Assembly (NCBI RefSeq): GCF_002224225.1
Contig: NZ_NJGG01000001.1
Coordinates: 993,998 to 1,057,997, forward strand
DNA: 64,000 nucleotides
Direction: 5' to 3'
DNA from: Polynucleobacter cosmopolitanus
Lineage (GTDB): Bacteria > Pseudomonadota > Gammaproteobacteria > Burkholderiales > Burkholderiaceae
A program made the translations under genes and the position numbers. Shown in pieces: positions 8,339 to 16,001 of the stretch (positions within the stretch are counted from its first letter, which is position 1; the number at the start of each line of letters is the position of its first letter). The notes below the pieces were generated by a model. The model was not told the origin of the DNA and ran no database searches. It saw nothing but the letters and a program-made list of their open reading frames with translations.

Positions 8339-10211
8339 GTCGAATGAGACCCCTGAATCCCTCTTAAATGATGTTAAAAAATTACCTGGTTTGCCAGGTG
8401 TGTATCGCTTTTTTGATGAAGCAGGACAAATCTTATACGTTGGTAAGGCCAAAGACTTAAAAAAGCGCGTCAACAGTTATTTTCAGCGCAATCTATCATC
8501 ACCGCGCATTGAGCGCATGGTTACCCGCATTCGTTCCTTAGAAACCACAGTTACTCGCACAGAAACCGAGGCTTTGATTCTAGAGAATAACCTCATCAAA
8601 GAACTCTCGCCGCCATTTAACATCTTATTCAGAGATGATAAGTCTTACCCTTATGTGATGCTCTCAGGGCATCAGTATCCACGTTTGGCTTATTACCGTG
8701 GCCGTGTGGATAAGCGCCATCAGTATTACGGACCGTTCCCCAATTCATGGGCCGTCAGAAACAGTATTCAAATATTGCAAAAAGTGTTTCAGATACGAAC
8801 TTGTGAAGACACTATTTTTAAAAATAGAAGCAGACCTTGTTTATTGCATCAGATCCATCGGTGCAGTGCACCTTGCGTCGGAAGAATCACTGAAGAAAAC
8901 TATGCTCAAGATATCCACAAGGCAGTTCAATTTTTAGAGGGTGATCACGCCAGTGTCATGGCTGAGTTCGAGCAGGCGATGCAGTCTTACAGTGACAACA
9001 TGCAGTTTGAGCAAGCTGCCATGATGCGTGATCGAATCGCAGATTTGTCACAAGTGCTGCAACAACAATCTATGGACACTGTTGCCGATGGTGAGGGTGA
9101 TGTTGATATCTTGGCCATTGCAATGAAGGGTGGCTTGGCTTGTATTAACTTGGCCATGGTAAGAGGTGGTCGTCATTTGGGAGACCGTGCGTACTTTCCA
9201 AAAATGGGTCGCTTCAAAGAAGATGCCATGCCCAATAGTGATGAAGTGATGCAAGCATTTATCACCCAACACTATTTGAGTGATGATGCTGAATCACTCA
9301 AACTCATTCCAAAAGTCATGGTCATTCAAGACTTCAGCGACTCTCCAGAAAATGATGAGTTACAAGAACTCTTAAATACCAAAGCCAATAAAAAGGTGCA
9401 GATACTCAAGCAACCGCAAGGTCAACGCAAGCACTGGTTGATCATGGCGCAAAACAATGCTGAGCTGGCCCTGACCAAACGCCTCACAGAGGCGGGTGGG
9501 CAAGAAGCTAGAACACGATCATTGATTGAGGTGCTCAATCTTGATCTTGAAAATGCCGAAGATTTACGCATTGAATGCTTTGACATCAGCCACACCTCAG
9601 GCGAAGCCACGCAAGCCAGTTGCGTGGTTTATCAAAAGCACGACATGCAAAGTGGCGAGTACCGCCGCTTTAATATCAATGACATCATCCCTGGCGATGA
9701 CTATGCCGCCATGCGCCAAGTGCTTCACAGGCGTTATGCCAACTTTCAAGAAATTCCGCCTGAGAAACAGCCCCACATTGTTTTGGTTGATGGTGGTAAA
9801 GGGCAGGTCAGCATGGCCAAGGAGGTCTTTGATGAATTGGGCTTGGACAATCACATGATTGTTGGTATTGCCAAAGGAGAGGGCAGGAAAGTTGGTTTAG
9901 AAACCCTCATCTTTGCTGATCAGCGTGAGCCCATGACCCTGGGCTTAGAAAGTCCTGCACTCTTACTCACTGCCCAAATCAGAGATGAAGCTCATCGCTT
10001 TGCCATCACTGGTATGAGAGCCAAGAGACAGAAAACCAGAAACGTCTCGCGCCTAGAAGAAATCGAAGGCATAGGGGCGAAGAGACGTCAAAAACTCTTG
10101 GCGCGATTCGGCGGATTAAAAGGTGTTACCAGCGCCACCATTGAAGAACTTCAGCAAGTAGAAGGCATTTCAAAAGCTTTGGCTGAGATTATTTATAAGC
10201 AATTGCACTGA
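8337..10211 (+). CDS. uvrC: Excinuclease ABC subunit C
   Basis: Makes both incisions in nucleotide excision repair after UvrAB damage recognition. Domains in order: GIY-YIG nuclease ([20 protein letters not shown], residues about 18-95), a UVR motif near 205-240 that binds UvrB, an RNase H-like nuclease ([18 protein letters not shown]), and C-terminal helix-hairpin-helix repeats ([13 protein letters not shown]). Length 624 is normal. Start ATG 8337 overlaps the earP ATG on the opposite strand. In this order pgsA and tRNA-Gly normally follow; here a toxin-antitoxin module intervenes. Confidence 0.96.
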   Translation: MSNETPESLLNDVKKLPGLPGVYRFFDEAGQILYVGKAKDLKKRVNSYFQRNLSSPRIERMVTRIRSLETTVTRTETEALILENNLIKELSPPFNILFRDDKSYPYVMLSGHQYPRLAYYRGRVDKRHQYYGPFPNSWAVRNSIQILQKVFQIRTCEDTIFKNRSRPCLLHQIHRCSAPCVGRITEENYAQDIHKAVQFLEGDHASVMAEFEQAMQSYSDNMQFEQAAMMRDRIADLSQVLQQQSMDTVADGEGDVDILAIAMKGGLACINLAMVRGGRHLGDRAYFPKMGRFKEDAMPNSDEVMQAFITQHYLSDDAESLKLIPKVMVIQDFSDSPENDELQELLNTKANKKVQILKQPQGQRKHWLIMAQNNAELALTKRLTEAGGQEARTRSLIEVLNLDLENAEDLRIECFDISHTSGEATQASCVVYQKHDMQSGEYRRFNINDIIPGDDYAAMRQVLHRRYANFQEIPPEKQPHIVLVDGGKGQVSMAKEVFDELGLDNHMIVGIAKGEGRKVGLETLIFADQREPMTLGLESPALLLTAQIRDEAHRFAITGMRAKRQKTRNVSRLEEIEGIGAKRRQKLLARFGGLKGVTSATIEELQQVEGISKALAEIIYKQLH

Positions 10212-10222
10212 AATTCTACGAT

Positions 10223-10546
10223 TTACAAAACTGCTTCAAGCCCTTTTCTTTCAAGTAAGTGAAGTAGTTTTAGTGATGAGCCACTTGGATGCTTTTCTCC
10301 AATTTCCCATTTTTGAACCGTTGACAAGCTAGTGTTTAAAACTGCTGCTAGTACGGATTGACTCAGATGCAATTGGCTTCTGAGTTTACGAATCTTTTTG
10401 CTGTCATAGTCAGGAATTGGATCAAGGCACAATAAATTATATTTATGCATTTTTCTTTTATCAATAAAACCCAACTCATGTAAGTCCTTTGCTGTTTCAT
10501 GAACGGCGGCCAAGATGTCTGTTTTGGCTTTGACTTTACGGACCAT
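10223..10546 (-). CDS. XRE-family antitoxin
   Basis: A 107-residue protein with a C-terminal helix-turn-helix at about residues 52-95 (LRSQLHLSQSVLAAVLNTSL, then TVQKWEIGEKHPSG), the arrangement of HigA/NadS-type antitoxins. It follows a RelE-like toxin gene and its start lies inside the toxin's 3' end, the usual toxin-first coupling. It probably autoregulates from the palindrome at 10918-10944. The reading frame is intact, in contrast to the toxin. Stop lies 11 bases from the uvrC stop, convergent. Confidence 0.85.
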   Translation of the reverse strand: MVRKVKAKTDILAAVHETAKDLHELGFIDKRKMHKYNLLCLDPIPDYDSKKIRKLRSQLHLSQSVLAAVLNTSLSTVQKWEIGEKHPSGSSLKLLHLLERKGLEAVL

Positions 10547-10913
10547 GGCAAATCTCCTCTAATTTTCCTGCTGAAATAGCTTCTTCAATTTGGACTTGAG
10601 TTCTTGCCAATAGATCTTTTGCAAGATCCTGAAGTCCTTCTAATTCATTATCAGCGATATTAGATTTATCATTTTTTTCAAATCCGTACATAAAAAACCA
10701 TTTACTCCCTTGGTTGGTTGCAATCAAGGTTCTGGCGCTGGATCTTCTTCCTCGATTTCCCATACCAACTCTTTTTTTGAATACATGACCTCCCAGATTT
10801 GCGTCGAATAAACCTTATGTCATCTCAATGACGGCTTTGCACAATGATTGATCGGTCAGCTCTGTTTTTCTCATCCATCGGCTGAAGTAGCGTGTTTTAA
10901 GTACTCGTCTCAT
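10536..10913 (-). pseudogene. RelE-like toxin gene interrupted by one in-frame stop
   Basis: Reading the minus strand from ATG 10913 gives MRRVLKTRYFSRWMRKTELT and on to residue 32, then TAA at 10817-10815, then in the same frame GLFDANLGGHVFKKRVG running directly into GNRGRRSSARTLIATNQGSK and WFFMYGFEKND. This is the full 125-residue layout of the PF06296 RelE-like toxins; family members usually have Gln or a similar residue where the stop falls, and CAA to TAA is a single transition. No frameshift is needed. The antitoxin downstream is intact. Either a real loss of toxin activity or a sequencing error. Confidence 0.85.
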
Positions 10914-10917
10914 TTCA

Positions 10918-10944
10918 TTACTATATCACTTAGTGGTATAGTAA
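10918..10944. promoter_or_regulatory. Palindromic operator of the toxin-antitoxin module
   Basis: Twelve-base arms TTACTATATCAC and GTGGTATAGTAA with one mismatch around TTA, five bases upstream of the toxin start on the minus strand. Position and symmetry fit an autoregulatory site for the XRE antitoxin. Confidence 0.6.
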
Positions 10945-11033
10945 TTAGAAGGGTTATTTTTTGAATTGACTAATTCTCATTGAATGGCTCTTCAAAGCAT
11001 CTCAAGAATAAGAAATTCCTTTATCCTTGCGTC

Positions 11034-11612
11034 ATGCCCTTTAATTTACCGATTTTCCTCACTTGGTTACGTGTTGCGACCATACCTTTGGTGGTTGGTA
11101 TTTTTTACTTGCCTGAATCTTGGTTAGATGTTCATGAAAAAAACCTCTGGGCAACGATCTTCTTTGTTGGTGCAGCCATCACAGATTGGTTAGATGGTTA
11201 TTTGGCTCGCAAGTGGGGTCAGGTATCTGCCTTTGGTGCATTTTTAGATCCAGTGGCTGACAAACTCATGGTGGCGGCAGCATTATTGGTTTTACTTAAC
11301 TTTGATCGTGTAGAAGTTTGGGTGGCATTGGTCATCATTGGTCGTGAGATCACAATTTCAGCTTTAAGAGAGTGGATGGCGCAAATTGGCGCATCGAAAA
11401 GTGTGGCAGTGCACTTTGTGGGTAAGCTCAAAACAGCTGCTCAATTGATAGCAATTCCATTCTTGCTTTTTAACGACACCTTGTTCAATCTTTTCCACAC
11501 GAAAACGATTGGTAAGCCCCTCATTTGGATCGCAGCACTTCTGACCGTTTGGTCGATGTTCTACTATCTCCAAAAAGCCTGGCCCATGATCAAGTCTAAA
11601 GCTGAACTCTGA
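11034..11612 (+). CDS. pgsA: CDP-diacylglycerol-glycerol-3-phosphate 3-phosphatidyltransferase
   Basis: Inner-membrane enzyme making phosphatidylglycerol phosphate. The CDP-alcohol phosphotransferase signature is complete: DWLDGYLARKWG, then GAFLDPVADKL, with DG-AR-G-D-D spacing. Several hydrophobic helices flank it. I start at ATG 11034 (MPFNLPIFLTWLRV), the family N-terminus, rather than an upstream ATG at 10980 that would add 18 unrelated residues. At 192 residues length is typical. tRNA-Gly and tRNA-Cys follow as in other Burkholderiales. Confidence 0.95.
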   Translation: MPFNLPIFLTWLRVATIPLVVGIFYLPESWLDVHEKNLWATIFFVGAAITDWLDGYLARKWGQVSAFGAFLDPVADKLMVAAALLVLLNFDRVEVWVALVIIGREITISALREWMAQIGASKSVAVHFVGKLKTAAQLIAIPFLLFNDTLFNLFHTKTIGKPLIWIAALLTVWSMFYYLQKAWPMIKSKAEL

Positions 11613-11697
11613 CCCCGGATTCATTAAAAGTCAGTAAAAACAAAGACTTTGGTGTGGGTAATAGCAATAGCTGAAGACAGCTCAAAAGCCCATTTAT

Positions 11698-11725
11698 TTG
11701 ACATAGGCTGAAATTATGGTAAAGT
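11698..11725 (+). promoter_or_regulatory. Sigma-70 promoter of tRNA-Gly
   Basis: TTGACA at 11698-11703 and TAAAGT at 11720-11725, separated by 16 bases, with the -10 box 17 bases before the mature tRNA-Gly 5' end. Confidence 0.6.
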
Positions 11726-11742
11726 GACGGTCTTGTTGTTAT

Positions 11743-11818
11743 GCGGGATTAGCTCAGTTGGTAGAGCGATACCTTGCCAAGGTATAGGTCGAGAGTTCGA
11801 GCCTCTTATCCCGCTCCA
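11743..11818 (+). tRNA. tRNA-Gly (GCC)
   Basis: Full cloverleaf: acceptor GCGGGAT/ATCCCGC, D arm AGCTCAGTTGGTAGAGC, anticodon stem-loop ATACC-TTGCCAA-GGTAT with anticodon GCC, T loop GTTCGAG, and encoded CCA. Confidence 0.97.
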
Positions 11819-11825
11819 AATTACG

Positions 11826-11853
11826 AGGGAAGCTTAAACAGCTTCCCTTTTTA
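11826..11853 (+). terminator. Hairpin with T tract between tRNA-Gly and tRNA-Cys
   Basis: Stem AGGGAAGC / GCTTCCCT, loop TTAAACA, followed by T5. It would end or attenuate the tRNA-Gly transcript before tRNA-Cys. Confidence 0.75.
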
Positions 11854-11871
11854 ATTTAACAACTCATCCCA

Positions 11872-11945
11872 GGCGGGATGGCAGAGTGGTTATGCAGCGG
11901 CCTGCAAAGCCGTGTACCCCAGTTCGATTCTGGGTTCCGCCTCCA
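11872..11945 (+). tRNA. tRNA-Cys (GCA)
   Basis: Cloverleaf with acceptor GGCGGGA/TTCCGCC, anticodon stem-loop GCGGC-CTGCAAA-GCCGT (anticodon GCA), T arm CCCAG-TTCGATT-CTGGG and encoded CCA. 74 nt. Confidence 0.96.
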
Positions 11946-12153
11946 ACGATTTCTCCCAATAAATAAGATGGTTAGATTGCATAACCAATTCTTTTTAGTC
12001 CTCCAGATTATTCTAAGTAAGATAAATCGTATCTATGCCGCTAAAAATCCTAGGGGTACATTTTAGATGCGGTGTTTTAGTGAATTTCAACCTATCCTAC
12101 AATCCAAGGCTACAGAGTCAGAGTTCTAATTTTTCAAATTTCAAAGGTGTTTG

Positions 12154-13002
12154 ATGCGTGTTGCTTTAATTACTGGTGCAGAGATGGCCAAACCAGACCC
12201 CGAATCCCATTTGCTGATTCATGAATTAGGTATCTTAGGCATCTCATCTGAATTGATTTCTTGGCGCGCATCTCTGGATTGGTCTTTGTTTGATTTGGTT
12301 GTTATTCGAACACCATGGGACTATTTTTTACATTTAGAAGAATTCTTATCTTGGGTTGAGAATGTTGAGCAAGTTACAAAAGTTCTGAATTCAAGTCGCA
12401 TTCTTAGATGGAATAGCCATAAAAAATACCTAAAGGAATTATCAAGTTTTGGTGTACCAACTGTGCCAACGCTATGGGTAAACAAGAACCAACAATGTGA
12501 TGATTTAATAGACTCAACCGAATGGCCCATTGTGGTGGTGAAGCCCGCAGTGTCTATTGGCGCAATTGGAGCCTTGAAAGGTCAATCCAAAGATAATCAT
12601 GTGAAGCAGCATCTTGAGGAAGAAGTTAGAAAGGGCGATGTCATGATCCAGCCTTTTTTAGAAAGCGTGGCTGATTTTGGTGAGCTGTCATTGATTTATT
12701 TCAATGGGGCTTATTCACATTCGATTCTCAAAAAGCCTCAACAAGGTGATTACAGGGTTCAGGACGCATATGGTGGAACGAATGCTTTATATGAGCCAGA
12801 GATTGAGGCACAAAAGATTGGTGATCAGGTATTAAGTTATTTGCCAGATTTTTCACTGTACGCAAGAGTTGACTTGGTGAAGTATCAAAATCAATGGCTA
12901 TTGATGGAGCTTGAAGCCATTGAACCAGAGTTGTTCTTACCTATTGCTCCTCAAGCATCAATTCGATTGGCTGCAGCAATTAAATTTCATCTCGATAAAT
13001 GA
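12154..13002 (+). CDS. RimK/glutathione-synthetase-like ATP-grasp protein
   Basis: An ATP-dependent carboxylate ligase by fold; substrate unknown. N-terminal pre-ATP-grasp domain (MRVALITGAEMAKPDPE, then VIRTPWDYF near 55), then the nucleotide fold with VVVKPAVSIGAIGA around 135-148, FLESVADFGELSLIYFNG near 172-190, and the metal-binding end ARVDLVKYQNQWLLMELEAI, EPEL around 245-265. ATG 12154 is preceded by AAAGGTG. A 106-residue gene of unknown family starts 12 bases after the stop, so the two probably form an operon. Base composition is AT-richer than the housekeeping genes, suggesting accessory DNA. Confidence 0.8.
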   Translation: MRVALITGAEMAKPDPESHLLIHELGILGISSELISWRASLDWSLFDLVVIRTPWDYFLHLEEFLSWVENVEQVTKVLNSSRILRWNSHKKYLKELSSFGVPTVPTLWVNKNQQCDDLIDSTEWPIVVVKPAVSIGAIGALKGQSKDNHVKQHLEEEVRKGDVMIQPFLESVADFGELSLIYFNGAYSHSILKKPQQGDYRVQDAYGGTNALYEPEIEAQKIGDQVLSYLPDFSLYARVDLVKYQNQWLLMELEAIEPELFLPIAPQASIRLAAAIKFHLDK

Positions 13003-13014
13003 TTAATTAACCTC

Positions 13015-13335
13015 ATGAAGTTATCCAAAAATTCTGACTTAATTGATTTGTTAACCACTCACTGGGGCTTAATTGCTAAAGCTTATGATGAAACCTTGAG
13101 CGGCTCTAAGTTAGGAGAGTTTCAAGCCGACACTCTAAAAATGTTATCTGATATAGGTGTTTTAGATGTGATGTGGATTAATGCCAGTCATGATTTCTCA
13201 GCCACGATGAAAAAATTATTAGGAGATAAAAAAGCGCTAGGTTTGAATGTTAATGAGGTAGAACAGTTGATTCATCAACTGAACAATCAATCAGACCAAT
13301 GGTTCACGCGCACCATTCAGTGTAATTGGAAGTAA
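13015..13335 (+). CDS. Hypothetical protein linked to the ATP-grasp gene
   Basis: 106 residues, mostly helical and soluble by composition; begins MKLSKNSDLIDLLTTHWGLI and ends TRTIQCNWK with the only cysteine four residues from the C-terminus. I do not recognise a family. It directly follows the ATP-grasp gene (12-base gap), so it may be a substrate, partner or regulator of that ligase; that is inference from position. Confidence 0.65.
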   Translation: MKLSKNSDLIDLLTTHWGLIAKAYDETLSGSKLGEFQADTLKMLSDIGVLDVMWINASHDFSATMKKLLGDKKALGLNVNEVEQLIHQLNNQSDQWFTRTIQCNWK

Positions 13336-13357
13336 GACATTTGTAGCGCTCTAAACT

Positions 13358-13672
13358 TTATTTCTTGCCTCGAGGAAGTTCTTTAGCCGTTCTGACAATG
13401 AGTTCTCTGAGCCACTCGGCATCCTCCCATTGATCCGCTGGGATCAAAAAATAAGGCTTGGCCCCAGGGTAAGGGAAGCCAATCAATTCTTTAATTAATA
13501 ATTGTTTGTTAGTTTTGGTGGGCTTAATGAATAATTGGTCGCTGCATATAAATGCGATTGGTACGCCATCAAAATACAAACAATACTCACCAAACATCCT
13601 CTTAGTCGACACAGTATGCAAACTTGCAAGCTGATCTTTTAAATAGGTGATTGTTTTTTGGGAGGTCGGCAT
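13358..13672 (-). CDS. TfoX N-terminal-domain protein
   Basis: 104 residues corresponding to the TfoX N-terminal domain alone: STKRMFGEYCLYFDGVPIAFICSDQLFIKP (residues about 22-51) is the family hallmark, and YPGAKPYFLIPADQWEDAEWLRELI completes it. Full-length TfoX/Sxy competence regulators have a second helix-hairpin domain that is absent here. Single-domain homologues are widespread and of unknown role; competence control should not be assumed. Stands alone, convergent with the 106-residue gene. Confidence 0.82.
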   Translation of the reverse strand: MPTSQKTITYLKDQLASLHTVSTKRMFGEYCLYFDGVPIAFICSDQLFIKPTKTNKQLLIKELIGFPYPGAKPYFLIPADQWEDAEWLRELIVRTAKELPRGKK

Positions 13673-13816
13673 GAATCAGAATTTTTATTGGTTAATCTCA
13701 ATTGTAGGTGTCTAAAGAGTAAAGATTTGATTTCGCTTAAATAATAGTAAGTAGGAAGCCATTGATCACCAAAGGATAAGTCAATATTTGAAGGATCACT
13801 GCGTTAAAATAATTTC

Positions 13817-14644
13817 ATGTCTTTCATTCATCAAAATACCAGTTCAGTCAGAATGCCAACTTGGTTTATTCCTCATGGGGCAGGGCCTTGTTTTTTTATG
13901 GATTGGAATCCAAAGGATGCTTGGAATAAAACTGGCAAGTTCCTAAAAGACTTGCCATTGACCTTATCAAATCAACCAAAAGCAATTTTGATGATTTCAG
14001 CACACTGGATGGAATCAACAATTAGTCTGACTGGGGCACAAAATCCAGAGTTAATTTATGACTATCATGGTTTCCCAGCTCACACCTATGATCTTCAGTA
14101 TCCTGCCAAAGGTGACCCAGCGCTCGCTCAAGAAATAATAGAAACTTTGGCGAGTTCTCAAATTAAAGCCAAGCTAGATGCTTCACGTGGTTTTGATCAT
14201 GGCATGTTTATTCCAATGCTAATGATGTTTCCAAAAGCAGATATCCCGGTTATACAGTTATCACTCCACAACAACCTTGATCCCCAAACTCATTTCAACC
14301 TAGGAGTGGCTCTTGAAAAGTTTCGTGATCAAGGAGTTTTAATTATTGGCAGTGGTATGAGTTTTCATAATATGCGTGGGTATGGTCAACCTACCTTTGG
14401 CCCTATTTCTGATGAATTTGATGAGTGGTTAGCCAAGACTGTTGAGTCAGATCCAGTGACAAGAAAGCAAGCCTTGATTGATTGGGCCAATGCCCCCTCA
14501 GCAAGGTTGTGTCATCCTCTTAGGCAAGAGGAACATTTGCTGCCTCTCATGGTGGTGGCTGGCGCTTCTTCAAAAGAACAAGGTTATAAGGTTTTCACAG
14601 ATCGTGTATTAGAAACTTCCATATCTGCATTTGTTTTTCGGTAA
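13817..14644 (+). CDS. DODA-type class III extradiol ring-cleavage dioxygenase
   Basis: Member of the LigB superfamily, YgiD/4,5-DOPA dioxygenase branch, 275 residues. Metal-ligand regions visible are PHGAGPCFF (His20), ISAHWME near 60, DYHGFPAHTYDLQYP near 87, and CHPLRQEEHLLPLMVV near 230. Bacterial members open catechol rings, but natural substrates are mostly unknown. The closest downstream gene is a GntR regulator that heads a carboxymuconolactone-decarboxylase operon, which would fit aromatic catabolism without proving it. Confidence 0.88.
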   Translation: MSFIHQNTSSVRMPTWFIPHGAGPCFFMDWNPKDAWNKTGKFLKDLPLTLSNQPKAILMISAHWMESTISLTGAQNPELIYDYHGFPAHTYDLQYPAKGDPALAQEIIETLASSQIKAKLDASRGFDHGMFIPMLMMFPKADIPVIQLSLHNNLDPQTHFNLGVALEKFRDQGVLIIGSGMSFHNMRGYGQPTFGPISDEFDEWLAKTVESDPVTRKQALIDWANAPSARLCHPLRQEEHLLPLMVVAGASSKEQGYKVFTDRVLETSISAFVFR

Positions 14645-14767
14645 GAGTGGTAATAGCTGATCAATGTTGAAATGGTCAGGATATTCTCTTATGTTGTGAG
14701 TCGTTGCTGGCGAAATTTTGAGAGTAGAGTCAGTCATCAGCAATCGCAGTCGATAATGATGTAGTAT

Positions 14768-14781
14768 TTTGTAATACAAAG
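14768..14781. promoter_or_regulatory. Predicted GntR operator, autoregulatory copy
   Basis: TTTGTAATACAAAG, 12 bases before the GntR start codon. The identical 14-mer recurs at 15553-15566 before the next operon. Symmetry (TTTGT/ACAAA) fits FCD-type GntR sites. Confidence 0.65.
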
Positions 14782-14793
14782 TTGAAGACTCTT

Positions 14794-15462
14794 ATGGAAA
14801 AAATTACGCCGCCAAAGCCTCAAGGTCTGAGAAGTTATGTTGAAGACTATTTGCGCCAAGCGATCCTATCTGGAAAATACAAATCTGGGGATAGGCTCGT
14901 TGAAAGAGAAATTTGTGAAATCCTAAATGTCAGTAGACCTCCAGTCAGAGAGGCATTAAGACAACTCGAGGCTGATAAGTTAATTTCAAATGAACTTCAT
15001 CGTGGGCCAATAGTTTCATCTATGTCCTATGAAGAAGCCGAAGAGCTTTATAAATTTCGTGCACTTTTAGAAAGTTTTGCAGTAGCAGAATTTTCACGTC
15101 TAGCAACAGATGAACAAATCAATGATCTTTCTTTAGCAATTAAAAAACTTCATGAAGTATCTGACAAGGGAGATAAGCAGCTATTGTTGAATTCAAAAGC
15201 GGATCTTTATAACGTTATATTGAGTGGCTGTGGAAACAACTTAGTTAGAGAGAGTTTGTTGAAGTTATTGGACCGAATTAGCTTGCTCAGAGGAACGTCA
15301 CTGCTGCAGCCTAATAGAATGGCGCAAAGTTTAAAAGAAATTGATCAGATGTTTAAGTTCATCAAATCCAAAAACTATGAGGCTGCAAAAGACGCGGCAT
15401 ATAACCATATTCAAGCAGCGGCAAAAGTTGCATTAGCTGTAATTGCAGCAGAGCAAAAATAA
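14794..15462 (+). CDS. GntR-family regulator, FCD type
   Basis: 222 residues. N-terminal winged helix (LRSYVEDYLRQAILSGKYKS, then LVEREICEILNVSRPPVREAL) and C-terminal FCD ligand domain (YKFRALLESFAVAEFSRLA near 90, helical to the end). FCD regulators sense small carboxylates and usually repress a neighbouring catabolic operon. I start at ATG 14794; an in-frame TTG at 14782 overlaps the operator. The same palindrome lies before this gene and before the downstream operon, indicating self-control and control of that operon. Confidence 0.92.
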   Translation: MEKITPPKPQGLRSYVEDYLRQAILSGKYKSGDRLVEREICEILNVSRPPVREALRQLEADKLISNELHRGPIVSSMSYEEAEELYKFRALLESFAVAEFSRLATDEQINDLSLAIKKLHEVSDKGDKQLLLNSKADLYNVILSGCGNNLVRESLLKLLDRISLLRGTSLLQPNRMAQSLKEIDQMFKFIKSKNYEAAKDAAYNHIQAAAKVALAVIAAEQK

Positions 15463-15480
15463 GTTATCGCATTTATATGA

Positions 15481-15504
15481 AAGGGCGCTGCGGCGCCTTT
15501 TTTT
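15481..15504 (+). terminator. Terminator after the GntR gene
   Basis: GC-rich hairpin AAGG(G)CGC / GCGCCTT with one bulged G, followed by T7, 19 bases after the stop codon. Confidence 0.75.
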
Positions 15505-15551
15505 ATTCATTGTTTTTGAATTCAGGGTAAACCACTATCGTAATATTGTAA

Positions 15552-15566
15552 CTTTGTAATACAAAG
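15552..15566. promoter_or_regulatory. Predicted GntR operator before the decarboxylase operon
   Basis: Perfect dyad CTTTGTAATACAAAG, sharing 14 identical bases with the site at 14768, located 58 bases before the first gene of the operon. Confidence 0.65.
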
Positions 15567-15623
15567 TGCAGTACCATAAATTTTAAGTTTGAATAATTTA
15601 AATAGGGCATTTTTGGAGCAAAT

Positions 15624-16001
15624 ATGAATAAAGATTCTTTTGAAAAAGGTTTAAAAACTCGCAAAGAAGTTTTGGGTGCAGAGTACGTTGAGAATTCAAT
15701 AAAAAATGCAGATGATTTCAATATGCCGATGCAGGAATTGGTTACTGAGTATTGCTGGAATGAAATTTGGAATCGTCCTGGACTCGAAAGAAAGACAAGA
15801 AGCTTTTTAAATTTAGCCATGATTGCTGCATTAAATCGCCCTCATGAGCTTAAATTACACGTTCGTGGCGCCATCAATAATGGATTGACCAAAGATGAAA
15901 TAAGAGAAGTATTTATGCAGGTTGCCATCTATTGTGGCGTTCCAGCAGCGATTGATAGCTTCAGAATTGCTAAAGAAGTGTTCAAAGAAATGGGTATTTA
16001 A
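15624..16001 (+). CDS. Carboxymuconolactone decarboxylase family protein
   Basis: 125 residues matching the PcaC-like branch of the CMD/AhpD family: RSFLNLAMIAALNRPHELKL near 72-91, then HVRGAINNGLTKDEIREV and QVAIYCGVPAAIDSFRIAKE to residue 120. True PcaC decarboxylates 4-carboxymuconolactone in the protocatechuate branch; here no other pca gene is present, so the substrate is open. First gene of a three-gene operon behind the GntR palindrome; its stop overlaps the next start (TAATG). Confidence 0.88.
   Translation: MNKDSFEKGLKTRKEVLGAEYVENSIKNADDFNMPMQELVTEYCWNEIWNRPGLERKTRSFLNLAMIAALNRPHELKLHVRGAINNGLTKDEIREVFMQVAIYCGVPAAIDSFRIAKEVFKEMGI

Noticed and set aside
8339..8473. 45-residue N-terminal extension of EarP
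   Set aside because: It would overlap uvrC on the other strand and has no match to the family start, which is MxWDIFC.
10980..11033. Upstream ATG for pgsA
   Set aside because: Adds 18 polar residues with no counterpart in the family; ATG 11034 gives the normal start.
11878..12066. 62-residue plus-strand ORF
   Set aside because: Its first half is the tRNA-Cys gene read as protein; no independent support.
13358..13672. Competence regulator TfoX
   Set aside because: Only the N-terminal domain is present; single-domain proteins are not shown to control competence.
15624..16001. Complete protocatechuate (pca) operon
   Set aside because: Only a PcaC-like gene is present; no pcaB, pcaD, pcaGH or ligAB nearby.
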